Positions 1 to 13,069 of a DNA stretch of 64,000 bases are shown piece by piece. Source of the DNA: Ligula intestinalis (Eukaryota; Platyhelminthes; Cestoda; Diphyllobothriidea; Diphyllobothriidae); NCBI GenBank assembly GCA_036362985.1, contig JAYGXS010000005.1, forward strand, positions 3,592,076 through 3,656,075. Reading direction: 5' to 3'. Position 1 is the stretch's first letter; each line of letters opens with the position of its first letter. The position numbers were made by a program, and so were the translations under genes. The notes under the pieces are model-generated. The model searched no databases and had not been told where the DNA came from. It worked only from the letters and a program-made list of their open reading frames with translations.

Positions 1-454
1 TTGCCAAATCACTAATTGCTTGCTTGACGAATGCAAAACAACCGGTTTTCTACAGTTAAAATTCCTCTTTCGTGAATAACTGTACAGCCAGTTGCAACGT
101 TCAACGTTTCAAGTGTTCTTAATCATAGATATCTTGACATATTTCGGGCATATTGCGGCAAATCAAGAAGGTTATTTTTCCACTCCGTAAACATTTTAAC
201 TTTGTCTCCATGTTTATGAAGTCTGTTACAAACTTGGAATGCAAAAAATGCTTAATTCCTCTTGCCGGTAGCACAACCATGCATTGGGACCCACTTTGCT
301 GTACGAAGTCCTGTCCAGTTAGAAGCCAAGGCCAGCTTCTCGTCATTATTGCGACCAAGTTAACAGTCAAAGTTAGGGTACCATTGTGTTGTGCTTACCG
401 CAACTGCAAAACCAATTTTAGTAGCAATTTTTGGATTCAGGGACATTCAGGAAC

Positions 455-900
455 ATATTTTGCCGCCAAATTCCTCTCTAGTACTGCTATCCATTTACAC
501 ACGTGCAACGCCGCGAATGGTAAAAAAACGCATTTTTGAGGCGATTCGCATCACGTGCTGTTTCTGTTTATGCATCTTGACAGGGTGTTTGGGTGCATTG
601 AAACCCAGCTTAAAGGACAAATATAAAAAATCATTCCTTCTTTTGCATCAGACCATACTAGTAGACCTTTTGATTTCCGAACAGAAGCTACCACTGAGCA
701 AATTTAAGCAAGAATTTACATTTTAGAGCATGAGTGGAAGCATATAACAATTGACCTATAGATAAATTCAGTGAAAACATTTGAAAGTTTGACTTTCTGT
801 CTTCTTAATTGAAGGCTTGGCATTATACCGTCTGAATTAAATTCAGAATTGTCAAAAGCGTGCCTATATTTTCTGTGCTTTCGATGAAATATTTTAAGAG
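455..900. repeat. Dispersed repeat family A, partial copy 1
   Basis: This stretch matches 13,100-13,450 and 39,230-39,560. The shared landmarks are a cacgtgctgtttctg block, a tgcatcttgacaggg block, and the following gtgaaaccca-like and tctgaatt-like blocks. Only the end of the family is present here; the TATA-bearing part seen at 12.6, 37.4 and 39.1 kb is missing. Short open frames at 153-539 and 391-726 overlap it but show no recognisable domain, so I do not call them genes. What the element encodes, if anything, is unknown. Confidence 0.7.
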
Positions 901-1079
901 GGAGAATCGTTGAACACTGTAATAATCATTTTATTAGCCTGAGCTTTTGAGCTCATGCAGAAACCCATCGTCAAATTAGAAAAAAGCAGCAATAAATGAG
1001 GTGGGATGCAAACACTCACCTTAATTCAGCAAAACTTGATTGCGAAAGACATAACTAGCAATGGCATGAGACAGTAGGA

Positions 1080-1222
1080 AGGCATTTAATGGCTTATATG
1101 CCGTCAGCGTCTACTGATACCCAACTGCAGTTTTGCCGCTGAAATTTCTGCCACGCTCGAATTTTGAACTCGCGCATTCTTTTGTTAGGTCGAACTTTCA
1201 AACCGTTGAGCTATGTCCATAT
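1080..1222 (-). mobile_element. tRNA-headed SINE fragment
   Basis: Read on the minus strand, 1,222 to 1,150 looks like a decayed tRNA: an A-box-like TAGCTCAACGGTT (about 1,201-1,213) and a B-box-like GAGTTCAAAATTC (1,159-1,171). The sequence after the head contains TTGGGTATCAGTAGACGC, which resembles the body start of the SINE-like copies at 14.4 and 15.9 kb. A tRNA head followed by a shared non-tRNA body is the usual SINE layout. The tRNA fold is degenerate, so this is a SINE remnant rather than a tRNA gene. Confidence 0.5.
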
Positions 1223-2154
1223 ATGACAACCAAAACGCCCTTAACTCTTGATAGAATTTGAACAAATAAGTGCTCTTCGCATCATTTTTCAATTACAGAA
1301 CACTGTAATAGGGATTAATTACAAAATCCACGGGCAGCATGGATGTGTTTAGACTTTACATTAACATATATTTGCTGCTGATATTTATATGATAAAAGTG
1401 TCATGTTGATAAAAATCCAACTGAAAAGGGGGCAATGTGTGCGGAATCACTTACGAAATATTGTATTATACTGATAATAAAAGCCTGAGCTGATATTTTA
1501 AACATGTATTTTGCCAAAATTCTGCCTCAGCCTTAAAGCGCTGTAAGATATTTGGATTTTTTTGCACGCCATCTCGGAATCGATTATTTTAATTTTCTGG
1601 TTGACATACAATTGAGATGGCTCATGTCAGAGGTTCACCCAGATGAGTCAAAAAAACAACCTTGGCGCATAGACATGAGACGCCTTTTAACAACCTACCA
1701 CTCAAAGAGTATTATCGGGATTTAAGGCAATATATTAGTCTACGTGAATATTTAAAGGTTATTTAACGACCTACCGTCAATGTTTGTTGCGTTTGGTCAC
1801 CCTTTTTTCCCACCTGTTTGGGCCAAAATTAGCCATCTCTAGTCGCAACCTTTAATGTCAGTTTTCCTTGAATCAAGTTATCGTGAAAGCGACTGTAAAT
1901 TCAATTAAGTTCGTTACGAACGAACTTCCATTTTTACTCATAAATTGTTATCCTGGCCTTTCCGCAACTGATCACGCATTAGTTGATTGTTGTCTTCCAT
2001 TCTCTCCTTTTGCAAGATCGGCGTTCTAACCCAACTTCATCGGCTTCGCTCAAGTAAAGTAGATTTCATATCTGCAGAAAGATGAGGATGGGAGAATGAA
2101 ACACACATGCGAGGTTGTTGATAATGTTTAGTGGTTTGACTTGAGTCGCTAAAC

Positions 2155-3990
2155 GCTGTTCGCCAGAAGGGAAATCCGTTCATATCAGAATACAGGGAGA
2201 AAATATTTGGCAAAACGTTACAAAATCGAATTTTGTTGAAATCCAAGGATTTTTTACGCTAAATGTTTGTGGAATTTGCACTATAAAGGAAACATTCATG
2301 AAGAGCCTGAACGGTTTTATAATATCCGTTCACCAAACGGGAAATTTTACTTTTGCGTGCATGAATTGGATATTAGTGTACGTAAGAGATACAGCACTAT
2401 ATTCCAGAAAACTAAAATGAATTAAGCTAACCATATTCTGCCTTGCAAGTATGGTACGTTTTGTACCTTAAATATAAATAATTTACTTACGAAAGAACAG
2501 AGTTTTAGCAAACAGACAGTAAAATACTCGCCAACGACAAGTAAACAAAACACAGTGGGTTTCTTTCTCAGTACCAGGGGGCAGAGTTCGCCACTATTTC
2601 CAGCACGCTCAGTGGAACGCAATAGCTTATGAAAATAAAGTGCCTGGTCCTGCGAATACCAACAGCAATATCACTTAAAGCGATGTTGGGGAATAACCAT
2701 CATCTTACAAACCAACCGTTCAACTTATTTCCTTGGACAATAGTGGGGGAAATAGTTCACAACGCATAAGCATCCATGCGCTTCTTAAGATACAGTTGAT
2801 AGCCCTGAGCATGAAATAGAGAATAAATCGAAAAAAATCGCTATCATGTGTCCTAAGGGGCCCTCTTTCTACTTTATGCCGACAAGAAAACAACAGGAAA
2901 TCGTCCAGTGATTTGGGATTCAAAGCCACGCCCTTTAAGACTGTTGTTGATGATACAGTGGACTTTCTAGATGGCTTGAGGAAAAAAAGTAAGTCAAGAT
3001 ATACAATTAAAGACTTTAAAACCTTTCCGAAGGTAAGCTTACTACAATTCCCAAGGACTGGAAGCAAGGCCTTAAAAGCTTTATTTGGAAATAAATCTTA
3101 AAGGGATCGCCTACTCAAACGAACAACTGACGGAATCCCTATTCCCAAAATAGCTATTTTCAACAGGAGTAATTAGATAAAGAAAGAAGCGAACGGAAAG
3201 CCCTAAAATCGGACCTAGCTACTTTCAATTAAAAAAGGAGAGAAGGTTCTGGTTATTAAAGGGGGGAGGATTATTCGACGACAGAGCATTTTCTATGGCT
3301 GATGATTGGCAAATGTGCCAATGTTGCACGGTGAAACCATGTACTTCAGGCAGACATTTACGCAAAAACAAGTTCTGTTAAAAAAATGTAAAAATCCTCT
3401 TTCATAATCTAAAGAAACTCAAGGAACTTGTGGCTGCTCAACGTTTTCATGTTAGTGTCTTCACTGAAAATTGTGTAACGGAAGATGTAAAATGCTCTTA
3501 AATGTAAATACATGGTTATCCTGTTCCAAGATATGACTGAACAAAAAGAAGTGTACAGTTGGCTTGGACCTGATAAAAAGATGTAATTTAGCACGCAAAG
3601 TAATCTCTGATGTTTTATCTCTTGAAACCTAAAGCCGTAAATGTTGGTTCCACCATATTATGCAGATTAAAAAGCTTCTTTTATTAACTGGAACCTAATG
3701 ACTTATGGTAGCAATTGCCAAGGATGCGACCAAAAGCTAATGGGCATGATATATGATTAATTCTTGCTTCAGCACGTGTGGTCCATGACTCGAATGCGGG
3801 AAGGAGCAATATATATTTATCGGAGTATAGTCTTTTATTTAGAGCGAAACAAGTGAGGATGAAATAGAAGTATGTCTACTTCTAGGTCAATCTATTCATA
3901 CGACATTTATGTGGAAATCAACCCACGTAGCTCTTCTCGAACGGGGCGAGCAGCCATTAAGCAGTGCCTAACGAGATAACTTTCAAGCAA
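2155..3990 (+). mobile_element. Decayed non-LTR retrotransposon, family C copy 1
   Basis: The segment 2,155-3,450 recurs in reverse orientation at 61,499-62,829, and a more diverged direct copy lies at 29,140-30,695. Near 3,405-3,519 the plus strand reads as the start of an endonuclease/exonuclease/phosphatase (EEP) domain, including VSVFTENCVTEDV, which corresponds to the family's usual TETW motif. At 3,690-3,780 it aligns with the EEP-containing part of copy 2, but the block carrying the DFN motif is deleted here. No long open frame survives. The 62-residue frame at 2,913-3,101 has no known domain and its equivalent at 29.6 kb is broken. Confidence 0.6.
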
Positions 3991-3999
3991 TGAAAGTGA

Positions 4000-6900
4000 C
4001 GAATAAATGGAAACCATGGTCGGAGTTGTGAAGTAATATTAGTGAATGTTTAAATACCTTTGAATTATGAATGAAATCCATAATTGAAGTAAAGTTTCTT
4101 CTCTAGAATCACGCAACCAAAAAGCACCAAAATGATCGGCAATATAGGTAAAAAAGGTGACATTTTTAAACACCAGTCTCTGGATATTAATTTTGCAAAC
4201 TGATGACAATGAAAGTTCAGGAGGGTAGAAAACAACGACTTGCATGCGACATACTGCACTACGAAGCACGGACCTCTTATGCACTACGGCCCCCAGAAAA
4301 ACGCGCCACAAATACCCAAAAAAATTACGTCTAGATGGGAACTAGTACAAGGAAACGTCACAATATCGCAGTCTAACAGACAAAAGTCGACTTAACCGAG
4401 ATTTATGTCATTCAAAAGCTTATCTTGTGTCAAAAATTGTTAAAAACACGGAAGCACCTCTCCGGTCCTTCACTCTGTTGCATGCCGTCAAAAGCTCGAT
4501 AAAATTATTATATTCTACCTACCAACCCTCGTAGCGCGTAGCCAACGCTTGCTCTTCTCTCATTTTCTCTGACGATGGCTTCTCATGCGGAGCCCAAAGC
4601 TGAGGACAATAAATAAATTGATCCAGTGCTCAAGTTGTCTTCTTTTTTATCCAAATACGATATGATTTACACCACAGACAGTTCTAGCAAAGTTCAATCA
4701 ATTGCATCCGGCCAAGTCACGTGGAGTGAATGAGATTCCAGGCGTACTGCTACGTCAACTAGCTAAAGAATAAGCGGAAACATTCTGTACAGTTTGTGGA
4801 AAATAATTTGAATTTTTTAAATTTCCTTGGATATAAAAGTTGGCCCATATCGTTGACATTCAAAAGGGAGGATCATGGCTCTATACGGAAAACTGCGTGC
4901 TGTTTAGTTTGACATGCACTTGTTGCATTTGTGGAGCAACTAGTTAAAATAAATTAGCCGTCCGATACAAACAGGCTGCCCATGTATGCAGACGGACAGG
5001 CGGTTGAGGAGGCGATTGAGAGGTAATGTGACTATCTGTGTAGGAAAGGGAGGGGATGGCTCTTTAACTAGAGGATGGCCCACAGATGGTGTCTCGGTCG
5101 ATGCGGTTGAATCAGATGATCTGTGTGCCAAGTTCAAACGTGTCCCAGGATTTTCAGCTGCCCTTATAACGCTGCGCACGTTATCATACTACAGAAACGC
5201 GAGGTACACGCGTGCTTGCCTGCCATTTGGTTGGAATATTTAAATAATCAATAAATGATTAGCTTATCGATTTATGCATGCTCTCGCGCCTGGTGAACGC
5301 CATTGTGACGTAGCGCAATTTGTTGTTAAGAGGCACACGTAAGCTCCCCTTACTGTGTGTAGATTCGGAAAACCTGTTAGTTTTGCTGTTTTCTTTAGAA
5401 TGTAGATGTCCCTAGCAATAAGAACATAACGACGACGCGCTTTGTGGGGTAGTCTTGTATATTTAAGTCAAATGTAGCACGAAGCAAAAGGAAATGACGA
5501 GATGTTCAGAATTTATTGAACCTCCTCGCAGCTCCTCATCTTAAGATTCAGACTTTAGCACATCATCGACGGAGAAATTTAGTAGTGGAAACAGTTCTGA
5601 ATCGGAAAAAGTAACCAATCAGTCAGTACGTTACGCAGCAATGGAGCAAGATGAGAGTCTGAAAGATGCTTTATTTTATTCGGCAATATATATTAACACC
5701 GCGATAAAATATCTGACAAAATTCCTAAAAAATGCTGAAGTGTATTTAAGCCGAATTATTGAGTTCATTTATGCACTTAATTTTGTCACTTGCTGTTACT
5801 TGAAGTGAATTTACCTACATACATATTTTTTCCTTTGAGATACATCCCGAAATCATGATAAAGACTACGCGTCATGGCCGTGAGTACGACTAGCACCGTC
5901 TATGAACTCTAAAGCGATGCGTTCTGGTAGCGTCCGAAAAATGGCCAACAAAAACGTTGTATTAGTTTCATACCCTTATACCTTTAAGACCGTTTTTAAT
6001 ATTAATAAATACATTTTACTAAATAAGCAGTCTTCAAAAGTAATATTACACCGGAGCTCGTTTTTTGAGCATGTTTCGAGCTCAAATACTTGGCCAAAAC
6101 GTGCTTCACTTGAGCTCGATATTTCGAATTAGCTAGCTCGAGTCTGTGAACCATGTGCACATTTCGTCGTAATGTGTGTTCAAATTCACCTGACAGGTAA
6201 TGCTGGACCACGATACAGAGCACCACCTCCAACACGAATACAAAAAAGGACAGCTGCAATTTCCGGATCACTGATTGTCTGCTTAAACTGCATCAACCAC
6301 GACATATGTGGGCCACCGTCGCATTAAAGCGCCGTCCCCTTCCCTTTCTTCGCAGTGGGCCGTTTCAGTCCTCACCCTCCCCCCTCGCCCCAAGTTCCAC
6401 TGTTAACGTTTAATCACCATCTGTCCCCCTTCATTCATTGGCTGCCTCTTTGAACTTGTCTGCTTTGTTGCAGAATCTCACGATAGACGATTATTTTACT
6501 TTCTCTACTATTCAGTTAGTCTGGTGACGGACGACGGCAAGCTGCTTGAAAACCCACATGCATAGCTTTTTTTCCAGAGAAGCTTTCTTCCTTACTATAA
6601 CCCCTGTGTAACAGATAATATACTTAGCCAAAGCCTCCTGTATAAAATGTGCATCTCAAAAAATTCCCTGGAGCCCATTTCCTATGGATCCAAAATGTGT
6701 TGACCGGCCTGCCCCGCAGAACCCAAGCGGGAATCAGTGGTTCTCAGAGGAATCCTGGGGTAAGTGGCATCTCAAAGTGAGGGGTCTTTGCTACCAAATT
6801 ATCCCTTGTTCTCACCAATACCTCAATCCAGGACGTAGATCGTGATGTTACTATGGTTGCTGACGTAATTAAGTAGTGGAAGGTGTTTCAGAATATGTCG

Positions 6901-8825
6901 GATTTAAGGTATCCGCCGGCTAACACCACGAGGTAACAGGACTGGTCAAATCGTTGGCATATGCCCTATATTGTTAGAAAATGATTTATTTTAATCAGTG
7001 GTTTAAGTACGTCAAGCATGAACATTATTTACTTAAACGCTACACCACTGCCACAGGGTGACAGTCAGAAGGGATTTAGGTGTGTTGATTACTTATCCAC
7101 AATTCTTATGGATTATTTTCGTATCCAAGTGCCATTACAACTTCTTATCAAATACCTAAATATGCTAATCCAGAGGGCAGCGCAGACAGCCCCACAAAAT
7201 TGGGAATAACGGTAAATGTGTTTCTGTCGCTGTGTTACGTTGTCTAAAGTGGCCCAATAAAACGGAAATGCCAATGAAACAGCTAGCATTTTTGTTGCAA
7301 TCGTCAAATGCATTTAAAACACAATTATCCTCTTCGATGCTATGGTAACCACAGCCGAGTTCTTAATTGCCACATGCCTAATCGCTTGTTTTTTTTTCTA
7401 CAGCCACTAGAGGGAGTTCAGTGGCCCTTACTGCAAAATTAAAATTACAAGTGTCATTCCTTTAATAATAGGCAACTGTTGTCTTTTTCAAATGTATCAT
7501 ATGTGGCTGCAAAGTTAAAACTCAACGTTAGCCAATCAGTCGATCCGGGGATCCGATATGACTAGTATGGAAATCTTGCATGGCTGTCAGCTGAGTGTGC
7601 CCGGATTGTGGAATCCTTATGTGTAGCAAAGTTGGAAAAACGAATGGATCCAAGTCAATTAAATTTCCTGCTTACAGTGAGCCTCGTAGCCTATGTGGTA
7701 GGGCATTGGCTGCGCAAATTCCATCCTTGCTGTGTGATTAAGTCTACCATCGAGTCTGCCAATTTCCCACAATTTGGTCGATTGAAGAATAACCTCTTGT
7801 GTCATTCATGGTTTGTCAGTGTGATTATTCCCGCGTATAGGAAACCATATTGTAAATGACATTTGAAAGAAAAAAAAACATTCATTATTTTGCGATTTTA
7901 ACTCAACGCATTTAGTAACGTCATTATTTTAACAACATTGGATGGGTGATATATAATTTTTTGGCATGGGCCAAAGATTTATCAGTGTCACTTAGTTATG
8001 AGCAGTGTACACCCATGCAAAGCTTGGTAATAGAGTGTAAGAGGCTTGCAAAAAACAGAGTTTTAGATGTTTCAGAGAGCATCTGGCATTTTATAAAAAA
8101 ATAAAATGAAAGTTTGACAGTCAGGTTATGAAATAAACGTAAAAATTCATGTTGAATTTGCATTTGAAAAGATATTTTGGGGAAATTATTGTGGGTTTGT
8201 CAAAATCATAAGAAAAACGGACCGGCAAACTGTAATTATTACATCAAAATTGCCTCCAAAAACCAAACATATTAATTTAGTGGTCGGATCAAGCAAACTT
8301 TTACGCGTTATGTTTGCCATAGTTGGAGTGTAAACAAATAATTAAACCTTATGGATTGCGAAATTAAAATTTTGCTTACAGAGCTAACTATGTCAAATTT
8401 CTAAATGGGAGATCACGCACAAGATTTCTACACCGTAAACCCTGCTGACATTTAGTGGGTAGAACTGGCCAGTCCATCATCAAGCTGCTGATAAGAACGC
8501 GACATGCTCAGGAAGAAGGGTGGCATTGAGAATCAAAACGGTGAAAATGTTCCGGAGGATTCAAGTGTACATTTCCTTTGCCCACTGGTGTTTGTAAAGG
8601 ATTTGCGCTTGGACATGAACGCCCATGCTAAAAGCTGCAGCGTTGGATCCATTGGCTACCGGCATTCGTATATAGGTTAACTTATACTATTTCCTTGGAA
8701 CCACGCCTTGCACAGTAATGCCTGTCTGGTAAGCCTTCAGATTCGAAGGTGTGTATTATACAATTATGCTAGGCTACTGAACATAAGTAAGTAGCATAAA
8801 TCAAGACAGTTAAACGCTGCGCCAT
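4000..8825. other. AT-rich interval without recognisable genes
   Basis: I see no recognisable domain, RNA gene or tandem repeat in this interval. Short open frames such as 4,986-5,243 (plus), 4,940-5,179 (minus), 6,002-6,271 (minus) and 7,608-7,859 (plus) are the length expected by chance or show no motif. The sequence at 4,980-5,230 is noticeably less AT-rich than its surroundings and is open on both strands. It could be part of a single-copy exon or an unrecognised element, but nothing identifies it. Confidence 0.4.
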
Positions 8826-8879
8826 ACCGACATGTTAGTTTACATTTTATCTGATTTCCCTACAGATTACTTCGTAAAA

Positions 8880-9620
8880 CAAAGTATTTCAACGCCGATT
8901 AGACCTTGGTCTCCTGTGCAACTCGACCTCAATGGCCCACTCGACAGCGTCACTTACCTAATCGTGGTCGACGCCTGCTCAAAGTGGCCCGAGATTGCAC
9001 CGCTGCAGCCGGCAACCGCCTCTGCTACTATCGCCTCTCTACGGCGCATCTTCAGCCAACACAGTCTACCTGATATCCTGGTGTCGTCTAATGGTTCAAA
9101 ATTTACCTCATCGACCCATGATGATTTCTGCCACCATCACCACATCCAGCACCTGAGCTTCTCCCCCTATCATCCCCAATCCAACGGTCAGGTTGAGCGC
9201 TTTGTCGACACCTTCAAACGAGCCCTGTTGAAAGCTGGTACGGAGGGAACTACATACAAGATACTCCAGGCCTTCCTGTTCTCCTACAGGACTACCCCTA
9301 ACGTGGCGACTCCTGGTGGTGTCACCCTTGCCGAAACTTAAATTGGCTGGAAACTTCCAACGAGGTTCCATGCGCTGCTGCCTACTAATCTGCTGTCCAC
9401 ACAGCCACTACCACTGTCTCTCGTAGCAAGACCTCTTTCGGAACACCATTCTTTGTTTGCGACTACCGAACAGGGTTCCTAGACTTGATTCAGGGGACGA
9501 TAGCAGCGCACAGAGACAGCATGCTGTTTGACAACTCTGTCGGTGATGACGTCTGGGTTCGTTTCAACAATCAGGTCCGACGGCGGTCCTTAATGAAGCT
9601 TCAGTATTTTCACGCGCATG
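8880..9620 (+). pseudogene. Ty3/gypsy integrase fragment (pol remnant)
   Basis: This is the C-terminal part of a gypsy-type polyprotein, whose integrase inserts retroelement DNA into the genome. The open frame at 8,832-9,341 shows the integrase core: PWSPVQLDLNGPL with the first acidic residue (residue 32), the VVDACSKWPEI block, and PYHPQSNGQVERFVDTFKRA with the catalytic Glu (residue 122). The second catalytic Asp, expected before NG in the block at residues 84-91, is Ser86; its spacing to Glu122 is the standard 35 residues. A TAA at 9,339 interrupts the frame. Similarity continues in the same frame past the stop (LPTRFHALLPTNLL), then shifts to another frame that reads VGDDVWVRF near 9,540. 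Protease, reverse transcriptase and LTRs are absent, so this is a 5'-truncated dead copy. Confidence 0.88.
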
Positions 9621-9736
9621 TGTGCAGGCCTTTATGCGTCAATGCGGAAAAGATTCACCTGTAAAGGCAAATGATGCTGAGACACAGGTGTCATGAAGAA
9701 ATGAAGGACGCACCTATTATGTGTGTATAAGCAGCA

Positions 9737-10080
9737 GACGTGATCTCGCCAATAACATAGGACGTGATTCGCTTACTTAATTCCTTGTTCATATTGTAAT
9801 GTGTGCCAGACTTTTTTAATGCTGACCATGGCATCTAATGCTCCCTGACTATGATATTCAGAATACATCTTGGTCACTTGGATAGCACTTTTATTCACCA
9901 GAGGTTTCAGCTTCCATCGTGCATTCGTCATCAGAGTCATAGGAAGATAGCAGTAGCACGAACTATGAGATCGATGAAAACCGCGAATTTTTCACGGCTC
10001 AGAGGGTAAAATTAATGGTTTTGACGATGGTCTTTACTAGTCCTGAACGCGTAAGGTCGGGAGTAGGGCAACTATTTTCT
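9737..10080. repeat. Family B fragment
   Basis: The sequence starting with gtgatctcgccaataa and running through the ctccctgactatgatatt and gacgatggtctttactag blocks matches 35,590-35,830, 42,020-42,245, 61,010-61,260 and 63,710-64,000. Only the distal part of family B is present here. A family A copy begins about 1 kb further on, the same order as at 35.6-36.0 kb. Confidence 0.65.
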
Positions 10081-11044
10081 TTAGCTGTGTTTTTTTGGAC
10101 AACCGCTTAGCCTGCAGAAAGATAAGTTGGGACAAGGCAAGAATGAATGTATCGTTCTGTAGATCTAATCATAGTGTGAATCTCTGCATAATTCAACAGA
10201 TACAAAATCAGGGGTAGGATCAACCCTGGCATTATGTAGCCGTTTTATATCGGGCGTAGCGTGCTCTGCATCTTCCTCTCTTATTTGCCTACTTCCGGGT
10301 CATCGCTTTAAATTATATATACTACCAGGAAAATTGAAGTGAGAAAGTTTTATTCCTGTAATTGGGTGGCGAGATCATGGGGTATCCTGCGTTGCAGGAT
10401 TTTTGGCATCCATATGCCGCAAAACACGTAAATAAGCAACCTTAGAACACCAGTGCATGATTTGACCATGAATAAGTTCACCTGACCGTTATTTTATTAA
10501 ATATTTTTGAAACCTGGTGAATCTTATAAGTATATGAATTTTTAAGGCGTAAGCCACTTTTAGTTCTCAAACACTTTGATTGATTCATGTTAAAACATTT
10601 TTAAGGATTTGATCAAGGAAATAATAAAAATTATATCGTTGAATCATTGTTAGGCTTTAAATGAAGTTTGCCATCGCCAACTTGTTATTTACGTATAAAT
10701 TCTAGGATTTATACTCTTCTTATAAACTTTGTGACGTAATGTCTATTCTATCGAAAACAAACGGTCCTAATTTTGTTCTCATTTTACATTGATACTCATA
10801 TTCTTACCTAAGTCTGACGAGATACCGTGCTAGCTCCTCCTTGGTCTTTGCTGTAAATTGTCTTTTTTTCTCGATCAAATAAAACTCTGCAACAGTACCC
10901 TATGTGGACCCACACAGTAATGCCTAACCCTTAATGTTTTATTTCAATAACGCTAGTTATACGGTTTAAGGCTGGAAGATTAGGACACATAGTGACAGAT
11001 AAATTAGTAAATGCTAAATGTATTTTCGTTTTTCTCTGTTAAGG
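10081..11044. other. AT-rich spacer
   Basis: There is no recognisable gene or repeat unit here. The sequence is AT-rich, with short homopolymer runs, and separates a family B fragment from a family A copy. Confidence 0.35.
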
Positions 11045-12607
11045 AGCGCTGTTGATTTATATCTGTCGCTTTTTCTAATCTGTATTTTCGGTATAATTAT
11101 TGCAAAAAAAAACGATTATCAAGAAAAATGGTGTTAAAGAGGTCATCTTATTCAACCTACCGGAGGTAAAGCGTACAGTTCTGGGCTAGGCGTATTATAA
11201 TAAGCAACGCATAGCACCGTGCGTAGCTTCAGAAAACATGCGCAATAACATATCCCCAGTGGCCGCGGGAAGCAACCTTGACCACAATTTGTTTCACTAC
11301 AGTGGGTCTACATAAGCTGTTTGGCCAAAAGCACTATGTTCATTTTTATGCTGATTATGTCAAATGCTTGCAATTATACTAAGGCTAAAATATATCTGAA
11401 TGTTTGGCCCAAAATGTTCCTTAATTCAAAGAGCACGATGAGCGCATATCCTAACATCCAGAACTCGAATTCACGCCAGCAAAAATAACGTAATTTCCTG
11501 TCTCATGCTTATCTCAAATCGTTGTAATTTGTGCAAATATGCGGCCCCATGAACATTTATTTCTTTATTCCCGTAAATATGTAAGGAATTTGTCCCTTTT
11601 TTTCCAATCATTTTTTAAGTCAGATTATCAGATTACTATTGACTGGTAAGATTCATCTTGTTTCGCTTGGTGCTAGCAAACAGGATACTTCTATTTAGTC
11701 TCTTTTGATGCGGAGGCCTCACTTGTGTCAAGCCTTTTCATGTACAAGCCTTCCCAAGCGAACTACTTTGAATTTTAATACTCGTATTCTGCAATGAAAT
11801 TTTAATATCAACACATTGTTCTCCACAGTATGCTTTCCAAGGTGCACATATTTTCAACCAGCCATATTTTATGAAGTTAGTGACCACTCACAATCTGCAG
11901 CTCCCATTTCCATCGTCAATATTTTCGTCACGGTTTCATAATTCACTCCCAATTATATTCTTAGTTTTGTTGACATTTTTTTCTTAAAGAGAAACAGCAT
12001 CCATTTCATCCTGTACATATCCTTTCACTAAAAACGTCAAGCGATCCGTTGTGAAAAGTTTACGTGCGCTTGCATTTTTTCATCTGCAACCTTCCATTAA
12101 AAAAAGGATTTATTCCTTGACATCCATTAAAAGTCGTTTTTAAAATGCAATAGGCGCTTGAGATGTAAAAATTGCGAGCAATCATAATACCCAGAAAGTT
12201 TTAATTTATCATCTTAGCGGATTTAAACTAAGAAAATTGCTAAAGTTGTTTACTATGCTGTCTATAAATAACCTCGAAAGGAAAACAAATATTGCAGCAT
12301 AAGTGCTACCCGATGGGTGTCATTCTAATAAATAAAGCCATCTATAAATTCCCATGCAGAGGTCATTTTACTGTTTGTTGTCATCAAACAGAAAACTCCG
12401 TCATCACACGATTCCATGAACAAAGATTGTCTATGAAGAGACGTGACAATTTGTTCTAAGTGTCTAGACATTGCTTGGAGAAGGACACACCTTGGTAGTT
12501 TTCCCGCAAACATTTTGTGATAATTTATCGCAGCCATGCATTTCCAAAATTCGCGCATCATCCGGCAGGTAGATTCAACTTATTCTTATGAGAACGTCAA
12601 AACACGA

Positions 12608-12614
12608 TATAAAG
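12608..12614 (+). promoter_or_regulatory. Conserved TATA box of family A (copy 2)
   Basis: TATAAAG is followed about 17 bp later by ctgacagagactaactgagg. The same arrangement occurs at 37,377 and 39,059. Upstream, an imperfect palindrome (ttcttatgagaac) is shared by all three copies. Conservation of this block suggests the element's own RNA polymerase II promoter, but no transcription evidence is available. Confidence 0.4.
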
Positions 12615-12883
12615 ACCGGAAATGCCTGACAGAGACTAACTGAGGCTTCACTTACTTATTACCTCCCGCCCCATATTAATATTGATTTTATTTGGCGGAT
12701 TTGACATTTTGCCTGCTCATTGCACTTATGCTGTTTGTTCGAAGACCAGTTGGGGCTGCCGCCTAACTCCCATTCACACACGCGCAAAGCCGCGGAGGTA
12801 CAAAAAACACTTTTCAAATTCCCATAAAAAAGTCAAATAATAACAGCCGAGTTCAATGGAGTGCTTTCGGGTAGACCACACAT

Positions 12884-13069
12884 CCCTCCCTCTGCCGATG
12901 ATGCATACTTTGTTGTCCTATCTCGATTGCTGAGACTGCAAACGAACTTTTACTATGAAATGCCTTGGCACGCTTTCCCTCCCTCTGCCGATGATGCATA
13001 CTTTGTTGTCCTATCTCGACTGCTGAGACTGAAAACGAAATGTAATTATGAATTGCCGTGGCAACCAAG
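12884..13069. repeat. 93-bp tandem duplication inside family A
   Basis: Two copies begin at 12,884 and 12,977, each with ccctccctctgccgatgatg and running through the cgctgctgag-like block. The period is exactly 93 bp, so any frame is kept across it. The family A copy at 39,325-39,410 has only one copy, so the duplication arose in this copy. Confidence 0.85.

Noticed and set aside
4986..5243. 85-residue plus-strand frame in a less AT-rich patch
   Set aside because: The opposite strand is open as well and no domain is visible, so coding cannot be supported.
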